Origin: Patiria miniata | Taxonomy: Eukaryota > Echinodermata > Asteroidea > Valvatida > Asterinidae | Assembly: GCF_015706575.1 (NCBI RefSeq) | Contig: NW_024037057.1 | Location: 620,001 to 684,000, forward strand | Length of the DNA stretch: 64,000 nucleotides | Reading direction: 5' to 3' | Shown here: piece after piece, positions 10,573 to 21,563 of the stretch | Numbering within the stretch: the stretch's first letter is position 1 | Layout of the letters: every line of letters starts with the position of its first letter | Notes under the pieces: generated by a model | The model's database searches: none | The model's input: the letters and a program-made list of their open reading frames with translations, nothing else | What the model was told of the DNA's origin: nothing | Position numbers and translations under genes: made by a program

Positions 10573-11345
10573 GGTTCATATTTGTGTTGATGCTTATTTA
10601 CATTTTGGTGCGTACTCTTACTGGTTTTATCAGTATGGATTCAACAGTCTCTTCAGAAGTATTCCTTTGTAGGTCTGTGAAACTGGGGAGAGTTACTGTT
10701 GCTCACTGTAGAGTAACAAAGATCATTGACTGTTTCTCCCTCGTATGTGCGTCGTTTCACCACGAGTGGCTATCGGAATCAGATTAGATAGCTCGTTTGA
10801 AAACCAAAGATTTGGATACAATGATGATACGTGTACTAAACATGTACTTTTTTTCATCAAAATGTCTATAAAATTGTGAATCGGAAACAAGTGGCCTTGA
10901 TGTGGCCTAAACATGTACTTTTTTTCATCAAAATGTCTATAAAATTGTGAATCGGAAACAAGTGGCCTTGTTCCGCCAAAAGTCTGTGTGATCAGTTAAC
11001 CGTCAGAGCGTTTCTGAGAAGATGCCGGAAGGAAAAGATTTTATTGATAGTATGTCCAAGCACTTTTTATCAGGAAACACCTCATACTAATTTCTTGGAC
11101 GAAGATAAAGCTTTAGTCGTCAACATTCGCTCTAATGCAACTATGCCCAGGTGTTTCTCAAGCTCACTGTGAGCAGCTGATGCTTCGTGTGGTACCCTAC
11201 CCGTTATCAGCTGCTTTTATTTGATGTGGGAAGATTCAGTCTGTTGTTTATTAAACGTTTCTTAATGAAATATTTCAGGAGACGATTAGTAATGGGAAGT
11301 CGCCTATTATCTGCATCACGGATTTGTCTCTCATCGAGCGACAAT
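10573..11345 (-). promoter_or_regulatory. Conserved GPCR upstream flank (copy 1)
   Basis: About 0.7 kb directly upstream of the GPCR1 start is conserved in order at 18,361-19,045, 22,572-23,310 and 33,998-34,600, and in inverted form at 2,515-2,878. Shared blocks include CCGTCAGAGCGTTTCTGAG, the E-box region GCTGCCGGAAGGA, CGAAGATAAAGCT and a TTATCAGCTG GATA/E-box pair. Conservation may reflect recent duplication alone, so function is inferred. Confidence 0.5.
10837..10978. repeat. 71-bp tandem duplication in upstream flank
   Basis: A sequence beginning TAAACATGTACTTTTTTTC and ending AAGTGGCCTTG is repeated with a 71-bp period, starting at 10,837 and 10,908. The other units have one diverged copy each. 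Confidence 0.9.
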
Positions 11346-12147
11346 AAACAATCCTATTAAAAGGTAAACTTAATCATTGATTCCATTCCCTTATAACCAT
11401 TAATCAAATTTTCTAACGAATAATACAAAATTGTCATAAAGTTTTAAATGAGTATTTAATGACTTGTTATAGTCAGATCTAGACTCATGCAGTCTTTTAA
11501 CTCTGGCTTTGGACAGGTATTACACTGAGGGAGCCTGCGGGTTGGTTGCCTCGACAAGTCAGGTTGGTGCAGGGGGTGTCAGGTTGGTGCGGTGGTTGAT
11601 GTCCTTGCCTTCCAACGGTTGCCAACCTCTATTTGACGATGGAGTCAAGCTCTTCCATTTTTATCATACCGTACGTAGATGAGTTGCTCCCCTCAGTCTC
11701 ATGCTCTACAAATAGTTTCATGGTAGATGCTCCTCTGTCGGCACTTTGGTTCTAGTCCAGCGGCTAACCCGATAACCCGGTTTTACCGTTCACAACAATA
11801 TTTCTTGATGGTTTTTAGGCCTTGAGACCTGCTGACTGCGAATCTGGATAATGCCACTTCGGCATCCCTGGGGCAATAAGATATCCAAGATGGCCGCCAG
11901 TATGGCCTTTAGCATATCTATACAATTACAATATATATGAGTGCCCAATAATATTTTTGGATAAGGAACATTACACAAAGATGTGGATTTAAGTAGTCAG
12001 TCAATCCAGTTTTACCAATCCCTTTAATATTTCTTACAATATGGCTGCCAAGATGGCCGTATGCGAACATTTTATTCCCAGGACGGTTGGGGCCATGTCA
12101 TGAATAATTCAGTAGTTTCGATATTTATAGAGTTTGAAACCCTTTCT
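11346..12147. repeat. Unit segment shared with 23,330-23,965
   Basis: The sequence is collinear with unit B, for example GGACAGGTATTACACT, GAGCCTGCGGGTT and TTTCATGGTAGATGCTCCTCT. It contains a local repeat of GTCAGGTTGGTGC. No gene is supported. Confidence 0.55.
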
Positions 12148-12151
12148 TTAA

Positions 12152-12598
12152 CCCTAAAGGGGCCGGGGGGGCGGAATCCCCCTCAACATTTTCCGCGATA
12201 GCCTCTTAAAAAAAAATTTCGCGACCCGAGCTGTTATGACTTTTTAGCCTCGAGCTTTGCGCATCTTTTGATACCAAAAACATAAAAATCGGACCACGGG
12301 TTGCCACGTAGCGAAAAATTTTCCGGCGCTACGCGCCGTGAAAACTGAATTTTCGCATATACGTCGGGTACACCAAGCAGAATTGCAATTCATACATATG
12401 AATAATTAATTAGCGATAATTCCAAAACCCTTTGACCTATAGTCATGAAATTTCTTGGGCATGTTTAGGAAGAGTTGCTCTATGCATGTGCTGAGTTTCA
12501 AAATTGTTCGTCACTCGATGGCCGAGATCTTAGGGAGGGGGACGGAATCCCCCCCCCCCCGGCTGAGAGATGGTCAAAATAACCCAGCCCCTTTACGG
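12152..12598. mobile_element. TTAA-target MITE, family 1, unit A
   Basis: It is flanked by TTAA (12,148-12,151 and 12,599-12,602). Unit B at about 23,963 shows the empty site with a single TTAA (CTTTCTTTAATAGACACC). The termini are CCCTAAAGGGGCCGGG and its near complement. It has no transposase; the TTAA target suggests a piggyBac- or Kolobok-type transposase acting in trans. Confidence 0.85.
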
Positions 12599-12602
12599 TT
12601 AA

Positions 12603-13200
12603 TAGACACCTTGCATCGGCCAGCTTGGAGGTGTTTCGGCTGAGTATGCGGCAGTTTTCCCTTCTCACTTCTCCGGACGTGAAGGGATGGCAGTCGGTAG
12701 CGCACCGTACCAATATCGGCGTGTGGTGAATTGTCCTCGCCTGCTTGCAACTACCGCCAACAACCGGACTGGTTTCAAACCAGTGCGTGATGGCGAGCTT
12801 CATGCGAGGTTCCTGCGCGTGACCTAAACAATATTTGCGGGAAAACCACACCAGTCGCACCCCCTGTGCTGGGAGATTGATTGCTTTGCTACAAATCCAT
12901 GCATTCGCTACTCTTGCCCCAACCCTCTTAAAAAAAATACGCTGGCCGTACACTTATATAAGACGTACCGGGTAAGCTGCATGCTTGTCCGGCGGCAGAC
13001 CAGAAAACATTTTATTAGTACAAGCAATTGCAAATTCAACTAAAACGGCATGATCCTACCTCGTTATCTTTGGAGAATGTGGCCGCCAAGATGGGTGTAA
13101 GTACACGTACATGCATATAATAACTAGTATACATAATATGTGCTCGCACATAATTCGTACAATTATATGACAAGTGATGTAGTGCAAAAGAAGTGTGGGT
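12603..13200. repeat. Unit segment shared with 23,966-24,593
   Basis: This is collinear with unit B (TTCGGCTGAGTATGCGGC, GGCAGTCGGTAGCGCACCG, CCTCGTTATCTTTGGAGAA). The antisense ORF over 12,498-12,953 is not conserved and crosses the transposon boundary, so it is not a gene. Confidence 0.55.
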
Positions 13201-13604
13201 TTAATAATAATAATAATACCGGAGTATTATATAGCGCACGTATCTACCAACAATTAGGTACTCAAGGCGCTGGAAATTATGTCTAGTATTAAAGAAAGGT
13301 AAATAACGCTTATGAGAATAAGTAACAAAATATTTGACCTATTATTTAGCACTTTATAAGGGTTTACAAGGTGCTGCGGTGCATATTGCAGCCACCGTGC
13401 CAGGAACACCGGGGCAAACCCCCTCTCTTAGCAATAAATGTTACTTGGTTCTTTAACGTGCATTACACAACACACGGGACATATGGCTTTACGTCCCATC
13501 CGAAGGACGAAACAATAATGGTAACAAGCACCATGTTCCCACGGTCAGGATTCGAACCCATGTACCACGGCACACGAGTCGCACACGGATTTAGTTATCA
13601 GTGA
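13201..13604 (-). mobile_element. tRNA-related SINE-like repeat (unit A)
   Basis: The repeat starts with an AAT microsatellite and TATATAGCGCACG and contains CTTTAACGTGCATTACACAA and TACGTCCCATCC. Near its right end it has GGATTCGAACCC, the complement of a pol III B-box GGTTCGAATCC. Such sequences are common SINEs in marine invertebrates (from memory). The matching copy in unit B (24,594-24,997) is at the same relative place, so both descend from one insertion. Confidence 0.6.
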
Positions 13605-15950
13605 ATTCATATATACTATTTCAGTCCTTTAAATATGGCTTCAAAAATGGCTGCTAAGCTGGCCGCTGACAGCAAAGGGCCACAGTGCGAGCAAACCATT
13701 GTTGTCCGGCAGAGATGAAACTTTTCCGATTTTCTTACAATGTGTCCCACAAAATTTGAAATTTGTGACTATTTTTTTTCACAAAATGTTATTTTATTTC
13801 CATCATAATTTCGAAAAAAAGACGACGAAAAGTCGATGGAAATGGCACGTTAAAATCATCGCGAACGTAGTTTCAATCTCTTTCACCAGTCGTTATTGGA
13901 GTGTTTCAACGATGGAAACAAAGGCCATAACACAGTTCGGGGCCTTTTCCGGCTGGACAAAAGAGTAAACATTGACAGGGGACATGGACAAAATCATTGT
14001 GTCGCATGTGCGTGCATATGTACTGTACAAAGAAGATATGCAATGGTACCAGCGTACGTACCGCACCGTACCGTCTGCTAGCACATGACCAGTCGGGAAC
14101 GGGTAGCCTTGTGAACGATCCAGTGGATAAAATCATTATGTTGTGCGATTTTCGGAGGTTTCAGATTAAGTTGTACAAAATGCAATGCTTTGAAAATCAT
14201 GATGATTATCTCGAGGATAGCAAAGAGAGCATTAGCAAAACATTTCACTGGCATTTGTTGGAAGAGAAAGACGATAATGCCTGATTTTTCCCCACGTACG
14301 AATGCAAGTGGAGTAATGGAGTTGTGTGGTTGAATCATGGACATGATTGAAGCACCCTGCATGAACGGTGCCCTTGTCCTTTGGACTTTTTCCTCGACTT
14401 TCTCAAGTAAGAAGTGAACTTTTCTGTTGATGACTCAATTACTCTAACTGTAATTCAGGCGTTTTATGCTATGAAAACACTGGCCTTTTTTTTCATCGTA
14501 AAAAATTTGTTAGAATCGAAAATATAGCAGGAATTGGTGTCCGGAAATTGGGCATGAAGTGTATTGTACCTGCATGTACATGTGTGTAACTGCAGTATGG
14601 CCTAGATTTTGGACACGTATTTTTGTTCGGCCTGTGTTTTCCGATTTTTTTTGCCATATGCCAGGTTCATCCGGTGACGGATCATGACCAAGCTTTACTG
14701 TGGTGGTTTCTGACCTGCTGTATCATTCTAGAGATATCCAAGATGACCTACCATGATGACAGCCTTCATAATATAAACATTATACACATTATTTGCTCAT
14801 AGATCGACTTTACAACTAAGAAATATAATCCAGTGTCCGGCAGTGACCGTATAGACGGATTTTAAGCCTTAGAAGAATTTGTGGTTGTGTATTTGGCCTT
14901 GGAGACCTGCTAATTCCAAAGAACACTGTGCCTCCTCGGCATCTCTGGGAAATTGATGCCTTTACAAGACGGCTGCCATTTGATTTTCCGAACATGTGTG
15001 TGAGTTGTCAGTGGATCTGTCGTTACCATTCCCCTCTCACATCCACTTTCTTTTCCCTATATACAACTCCAAAAATGGCCACTAAGGTGGCCTTTAGCCT
15101 GTGCGTCTATATGTCCTGCCTGTAAAACTTCTTGAAACATCTTTGATGTCCTTGCAATTTGTACTGCAATTGATATATTTGTGCACATTTCTTGGAAAGA
15201 CGCAGGGCAGTTTGATACACTGGACGTACATGGTCGCTGGAACAGAAACTAATAATATACATATACAAAAGTGTCGAAACTATTTCTGGTTGCACAATCT
15301 GACTCTCCTCATCAAATTGCAGTCGTGCATCTTTACATTCTCATCAAAGGCTTCACACGTTGACAGAGGGTATTGCAATTTGGAGTTTCACAATGGATTT
15401 CTAGTATTGCACAGTGGGCGACAGAACATTATCCTGGTTGGTAGGCCGCCCCAAGACGCTGCTATAAAACATCCACACAAAGTCTCCATCAGCCTTCCGT
15501 GGCGTTCAATGTTGTCCCCCCCCCCAAAAAAAAAAAAATGTTTTCCAAGATAATAAACTTAATCTAATTAAAGTGCTTGTATTCAAATAAAAGATCACGT
15601 ACAATTGTGGTCATTGTGGCCGAACTGGGCTTTTCACAAGCCGCTGACAGTATAAATAGGTTAGACATTTCCTGAAATGTACACAAGAAAGTGTGCCAGA
15701 CTATTCATATGTTTTTTTAAAAGGGTAGCTAGTCTTTCATGTTAAAGCAGTCAACTTGTTTGCGGCCACTTTGAATAAAATTACCCCGACGATGCCGAGA
15801 TGACATTACATTTTGGAACTAGAAACCACTCTAATTGATGTGTACTAATACAAAAGAGTACACCTAAAACTGCTCATAAAAATCCGTCCATAACTTTTTA
15901 AGTTATCTTGTTAACTGACAAACCAACCAACCAACCAACCAACAAACGGC
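13605..15950. other. Intergenic, unit A tail
   Basis: Parts match unit B at 25,005-25,255 and 25,628-25,790 (CTAGAGATATCCAAGATGACC, CCAGTGTCCGGCAGTGACC). A C-run followed by an A-run lies at 15,521-15,538 and a CCAA run at about 15,922-15,941. None of the short ORFs has recognisable protein similarity. Confidence 0.5.
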
Positions 15951-15951
15951 G

Positions 15952-16376
15952 ATGAAACATGTACAAACCCTAAGGGAAAAATGTATCTTTAATGTGACGT
16001 AACCTGACACCTGATGACGTCACAATCACGAATTTCGTCTAGGACCATCTGTGGGTGGTGGTCTAATTATGAATTAAGTCTAAAGTCGATCGGATTTACG
16101 AAGATGCCAAACTGGAGTGTTTTAAAACGTGTACAAAACATATGGGGAAAATGCATCTTTAATGTGACGTAACCCGACACCTGATGACGTCACAATCCCG
16201 AATTTCTTCTAGGACCATCTGTGGGTGGTGTTCTTAGTATGTACCAAGTCTGAAATCAATCGGATTTTTAAAAAAAAAGTGCAAAAGTGGACTGGTAGAC
16301 GAAAAAGGAGAAAAAAAAAGAAAAAAAAAATCTTAACGAAAACAAGAGCTGTTTCGGTGTGTACACCGAAACAGCT
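15952..16376 (+). mobile_element. Repeat with 175-bp duplication and terminal hairpin
   Basis: A block of about 175 bp occurs twice in tandem; TCTTTAATGTGACGTAACC, CCTGATGACGTCACAATC and CCATCTGTGGGTGGTG are in both. An A-rich tract, TTAACGAAAA and a perfect 14-bp-stem hairpin follow (AGCTGTTTCGGTGT at 16,347-16,360 with its complement at 16,363-16,376), then AATAAAG. Unit C lacks it at about 27,213. The same A-tract/hairpin end is found on the minus strand at about 43,490-43,550. Confidence 0.55.
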
Positions 16377-17010
16377 AATAAAGATATTTAAAGCAGTAAT
16401 TGAAAGACGCCGCGAAACAGCCTCGTCTAATTCCCTAATTACTCGACATGGCAGATGCGAACAATAAGATATCGTGATTAATTATAAAAGAGACTGACAT
16501 CTCTTTACTCAATTTACCAAAGACAACGGCACGGCAGCTCTGTAAGTGACAACCAGACACGTACATAATTGCCATCTTTGCCACTTCAAATCAATCTTTA
16601 TGATCCTTAATAAAAGACGGCGACTCAGAGTAAGATACGTCAAGGAGCGTCAGTGACGTACAGTGAACACACACTGCCGTATGATGGTCGTAAATTGAGT
16701 GCGTTCGTTTAGCTCACCTTGGTCGACAAGGGTCAGCCCCGTGCCGTTCGATTAGCTCTGAAGTTATTTTCGGGCTCACACAGGTCAGCCACCACAGACA
16801 CTGCTCGTGGAGCAGAGTCACTGGTGGAAATACCTCACGCATGCGTTATTCGTTCCCTAGTAACGGACAAATATGGCGGCCAGACAGCAGAAATCGCAAG
16901 TGGACTTACAAGTTGACTTTATTTGAAGTCTACAGGTAATCATTGAATTAGTTCATAGCGACTGTTGAGGCTATAATTTCAGCCAAACTTTTTTGAGTTT
17001 TGCAATTGAC
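16377..17010. repeat. Start of duplication unit B
   Basis: This is collinear with 1-171 plus 2,880-3,300 of unit A and 27,213-27,890 of unit C. It includes a copy of the MITE with GTGCGTTCGTTTAGCTCACC, which is truncated near 17,010. Confidence 0.6.
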
Positions 17011-17399
17011 TAAAAGCATCAGTAAGTCGAGGCGGATGACAGCCTTGACGCAACTGTAATATGCTTAATATGATAATTAGTACGCACTATGGTAAATAGT
17101 CTTCTCTCATTGGATAATGGCTAAAAAAATATTTATTATACTGCAAAATACAACCAAACTTAATAAACCTGACTGCCTGTGGTAATAATAATGTAAAATA
17201 AACTCTGAAATAATATTTATAAAAATTAGTTTAAAAAGTCATAGTTCGGGTCGGCGAAAATGAAATAAAAAAGGAAACACGCTACGCTGAAGTTCTCGGT
17301 CAGCGGCCAAAAAAGCTCTTACACTATTGAATCTGTACAACCGACTTGTTTCCACTAGGCTGCACGGTAAATAGGGACATGATATCTCCTTCAGCTAAC

Positions 17400-17815
17400 T
17401 TATTCCTGAGTACGTACAACTTATAAGTTATATGCCGTACGCACGACTTATGTCGACATGGTACGACATATAAATTATATCGCACGGTACGTATGACTTA
17501 TATGTCGATCGGTGCCAGTACGACATATGTCGTACTACGACTAATGTGCCGACAGGGTACGACGTATGTCTCATACGAGTATGTCGTAAATACATTTTAA
17601 CTCGTACGAATGAATTGTATGTCGATTATGTCTAACATATGCAAATCTTGTGAGTTCGACTTCACAGTACGACCTATGTATTAAGTAGCTCGTATTTATG
17701 ACTCGCATATCATATGACATAATACTTACAACTAGTTGTATGTATGTCGTAGGTATGGCATACAATAAATGTGTACGTATGCGTTAAAATACATATGTCG
17801 TACGTATGTGAATTT
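17400..17815. repeat. Degenerate palindromic TACGACATATGTCG repeats
   Basis: Variants of TACGACATATGTCGTA recur many times in both orientations over about 400 bases, including the perfect 18-bp palindrome GTACGACATATGTCGTAC at 17,518-17,535. It resembles a decayed short-unit satellite or a cluster of subterminal transposase-binding repeats. No coding capacity. Confidence 0.6.
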
Positions 17816-18179
17816 ATTTTCATTTGTTTGGAAAAAAACTGGAGAAATGGTTTGAAAGTGAGATGAAAAACCTGGACTGTGGACATTAGTTTTGAGTACA
17901 GTGGACAGGGTTTGCCACGCAAACGCAAATATGTATCTCGTGGGTCAAAGTTTACGGGCTTTGATTGGATATCGTGTTATATATGCGCATCAGAAATTCT
18001 CGGCCGAATTTGGCCGAAAATATAAAGAAACACATAAGAAATTCGCTATGGTTGGGTCAAGGTTGTCATCCGCTTCGACCTACTGCACGTACTGCTGTTT
18101 ACGGATGTGTTTGTGGGGCGTACATATGTACGTGCAGCCAAAGCACATGCAAGGGTCGTTGAGGCAAACGGCAATGCAA

Positions 18180-18236
18180 CTAGCTGGCGCGGCGGGCGCG
18201 CGGCGGGCGGGCGGGGGCGCGCGGCGGGCGGTGTAT
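18180..18236. other. G-rich GGCGGGCG tract
   Basis: A strongly GC-rich patch of GGCGCGGCGGGCG-like units stands out in AT-rich surroundings. It has the spacing of four or more G-runs compatible with G-quadruplex formation. Confidence 0.6.
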
Positions 18237-18291
18237 GTAGTGGGAGCAAGCTCGTTTGGGGAACAAGCTGAGAGCCTTGGTCAAGGCTATC

Positions 18292-18360
18292 TGCTGCCAT
18301 GATCTGACGGAACCACTTCTCTCCAGTTGGTTTCTCGGTGTGTTCATCAGTTGCATTCAT
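18292..18360 (-). pseudogene. GPCR N-terminal stub
   Basis: On the minus strand the first 23 codons (MNATDEHTEKPTGEK then WFRQIMAA) match the start of the receptors in this window. The homology then stops at about 18,290 in unrelated GC-rich DNA. The full upstream flank (18,361-19,045) is retained, so this is a truncated duplicate rather than a chance match. It has no transmembrane helix and is presumed dead. Confidence 0.85.
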
Positions 18361-19045
18361 GCTTATTTATAAACTTTTTGGTGTGTACAGTTACTGGTTT
18401 GTTAGGATGCTCTGATTATGGATTCCACGGTCTTTTAAGAAGCATTCCTTTGTATGTCTATTAAAACTTGAGAGTTATTGTTGCTCGCTTAAGAGAGAGA
18501 GAGCAGAAATTGGTGACAGTGTATCCATCAAATGTGAGTCGTTTCAACCCGAATCGATTTCGGAAACCGTCCAGATACTTCGTTCGAAAACCACATTTTT
18601 TGATACACTGATGAAGATTTTCAAATGTACTAAACTTTTCGTATTAAACTGACAATTGTCTCAAACGTCTTCAAATCGGGAAATAAGTGGCTATGATCTT
18701 GCATCAAATTGAATGTGATCAGTGCACCGTCAGAGCATACATTAGCAGCTGCCGGAAGGAAACTATTTTACTGATAGTATGCCAATGTACCCACAAGGAA
18801 ACACCTTATAATAATTTCTGTCTAGAACGAAGATAAAGCTTTCTAGTCATCAACATTCGCTTCAATGCTACAATGCAAATGTGTTCCTGTTAGCTCAATG
18901 TGGGCAACTGATGCGTTGTGTGGTACCCTACCCGTTATCAGCTGGGAAGATTCAGTCTGTCGCTTATTAAACTTTTTGAATGAAATATGTCGGAGACGAT
19001 GAGTGGGAAGTCGCTTATTATCTCAAAATCTGATTGTTAATCACC
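18361..19045 (-). promoter_or_regulatory. Conserved GPCR upstream flank (copy 2, orphaned)
   Basis: The order of blocks matches the flanks of the intact genes, including GAAGATAAAGCTTT, CAACATTCGCTTCAATGC and GGTACCCTACCCGTTATCAG. It now sits upstream of only an N-terminal stub. Confidence 0.5.
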
Positions 19046-19232
19046 GAGCTAGATCCTATGGACTTCCTTCTTTAATTTTGAATAGTAAAAATTACTAAAA
19101 ATTACCTATAATTTTTAAAATTACCAATCTGCGATGGCCCTATAGCCGAATATCTGCAGTTACAATCCAGCAATAATTTAATAATGTCAGCACACAACCG
19201 AATGAATCCGGCGTAATCGACCATCTAAATAC

Positions 19233-19425
19233 AATAGGTCGGACGTATCCCATCGTCGGACATAATGGGTCGGATATAATCGGCCGTCGGGCACAATGGG
19301 TCGTACATAATCGGCAGTTGAACACAATGGGTCGGACATAATCGGCAGTCGGACACAATGGGTCGGACATAATCGGTCGTCGGATGTAATTTGTCGGACA
19401 TAATCGACCAAACGGACATAATGGT
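19233..19425. repeat. 31-bp minisatellite, about six copies
   Basis: Units of the form AATGGGTCGGACATAATCGG plus 11 further bases start at 19,233, 19,264, 19,295, 19,326, 19,357 and 19,388, with a partial unit at 19,420. Copies differ by a few substitutions. The period is not a multiple of three, so the overlapping minus-strand ORFs rich in DPLCPT are artefacts. Confidence 0.9.
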
Positions 19426-19439
19426 CGTGATTACGCGTT

Positions 19440-20833
19440 TGACAACGCTTACATTTAGAGCGTACACAATGTGTTTCTGTTTTCTCAGGCCCGCCCCTGT
19501 CTGAATGTCCTGAATCACTTTCAATAGTTATAACATCTGTTTGAGACACTCCTTTGTTACGTTTAAATATGATTATGTACAAAACAAATAGGCACAGTTC
19601 ACAATGTGAAATGTCAACAATAGTATTTCTCCAATTTAAGCTAAATGTTAATGGCACTGTGTTATACAACATATTTATTTGGAAAACCGGTAAACCAAAT
19701 CCGAAGGACATTTTACTGAAAATAGTACGCTAAATATGCTTTACAATGATTTGTTTTGTTCAAACGCTTCTACATGTCTGAGAGGGACTTTTTGTGGGAC
19801 ACCTTGTATTGTCAAACTTGGAAAGAAGAACAATGGATTAGTGCTACATTAACTACCTTTGTTTCAAAACCACTGAACTGAATCTGACGAAAACTTCACA
19901 CAAGAAAAAAAAAATGTTTGAGTTCATAAATTTTATAATTGAAATTAAACCCCCCCCATATATTACGAGAATTATGTACACCCTCTAGAGGGACAATTAT
20001 TGGGACACCCTGTACAGTGCATGCTATCATGAACACCTCTCTCAAAGTCATTAAGTCCATACTGTTTGTCTTTGCATGTTTACGTTACATATACCTACTG
20101 TGGACATTATTTTGTTTTCGTGTAGTTAAGAATAACATTTGAAAAAAAAACTCATTTTACTCACACTATCAAAACTCTTTCTCCCCAAATTTGTTTCTTT
20201 GATTCCCTTTAGTGTTTCTCTTCATTTTGTTGAAATGTCTGGGATCCCCTATTGTCCCTCTTTTGTTTGTACTCTTAACTTTTTAGAAAGACCTCCCATA
20301 TGTACATCGCCAAATTGGTGAGCTTCGGGAATTGGGGACCATATTATTGTCCTCTAGTGTTCAACTTCCCCTATTTAATGAAGAACCAAACTCAAACACA
20401 TCCCGGATGCACTATTTCGTTCAATTTCATAAATTGTAGGAGATGATTGAAATTAAGCTTCAATTAATCGGGAGTTGATGAATAAAGTAAAAAAGCAACA
20501 GCGTATGTTCATATTAAGCATTGAATTAAAAAAATAATAATATTAAAATGTTGGAAATTTGAAGTCGGTAAAATGGTTAAAAAATAACATACCACTACCC
20601 GGAAAATGGATGGTTGATGAACATAATTATAATCACACAATGTACAAATGATTTTGGAAAGAAAAAAAAAATTCATCGCAAACACTTCTGAATGGCATGC
20701 TTCGAGAAGTATAGCCCACGTGACAACATCAAAGTTGCCTGCTATGTATTACTTGTTTTATTTTATGGTAGCTTTGAAACCAGCCGCTATCAATGAAACT
20801 AGGCTCCCCTCTATATTTAAAGAAGAACACGTT
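19440..20833. repeat. GPCR2 downstream flank (unit B)
   Basis: This is collinear with 7,870-9,330 in unit A and 31,440-32,100 in unit C, including the right end of the CAGGGTGTCCC element (about 20,012). Confidence 0.55.
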
Positions 20834-20845
20834 TCTAGCAATATG

Positions 20846-21133
20846 AGTAAGATTTGAGGCATTGCATGGTGGAGATACTAAATAATGAAAGGTTTGCGGA
20901 AACACCATGTGCGAATGATTTCTCAACTAAGAGAATGGTTCTGAAAAGAACTAGAGGTATAAACTCGACGTTCCGGTCAGTATGCTCTGACCGTCTTCAG
21001 GAGAGTTCCTGACTCTCCAAGACGGTCAGAGTATACTGACCGGAACGTCGAGTTTATACCTCTGGTTCTTTTCCGAACCATTCTGTTAATTGAGAAATCA
21101 TTCGCACATGGTGTTTCCGCAAACCTTTCATTA
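20846..21133. mobile_element. Foldback element, copy 2, with 12-bp target duplication
   Basis: This 288-bp element is closely similar to that at 3,964-4,250, with long inverted arms and the same unpaired 5' extension starting AGTAAGATTTGAGGC. It is flanked by TCTAGCAATATG at 20,834-20,845 and 21,134-21,145. Unit A at about 9,325 shows the empty site. The stem-loop-like sequence in the right arm has decayed to GGTTCTTTTCCGAACC. Confidence 0.85.
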
Positions 21134-21563
21134 TCTAGCAATATGAATTCCGTGCTAGTGGTAAGCATGTATATCATCATGTGCGTTAGTATATTGTTTG
21201 CAAATTGAAGGCTGATTTTCAGTGGCGTATCCCACACTGGGTACACGTTATATATACTAAGAATCGGATAATTTTGAGGATGATTAAAAACTTCCATAAA
21301 TCAGGAGTTGATCAGTGTGGCACAAAATGCAATAATTGTGCACGTCTGGCTATCACTTTGCCACACAATGTGTGTTGATAATGGAGTAAAGACAAATGCT
21401 TCCCCTGTAGAATCACCATACAGTATTTTTTTTCAACGTTAAGCACGTCATTTGTTATTGAATGAAAGCAGATTGTTTATCTGCACAACCTTGGCGAGTT
21501 AATGCTATAGTACTACTATAGATCCTGCATTCCTTCAGAAGCTTTCGGCCCCAGCCATGAGAG

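Noticed and set aside
12498..12953. 151-residue minus-strand ORF
   Set aside because: It crosses the border of the TTAA element and is not preserved in unit B.
13540..13565. tRNA gene suggested by a GGTTCGAATCC B-box
   Set aside because: No cloverleaf can be completed and the sequence is part of a dispersed SINE-like repeat; the same holds at 24,940 and 35,230.
19233..19425. Resemblance to a CRISPR array (31-bp repeats)
   Set aside because: The repeats are directly adjacent with no spacers and the context is eukaryotic; it is a minisatellite.
19140..19711. Minus-strand ORFs of up to 174 residues over the 31-bp repeats
   Set aside because: They are produced by the minisatellite, whose period is not a multiple of three, and are not conserved in sister units.
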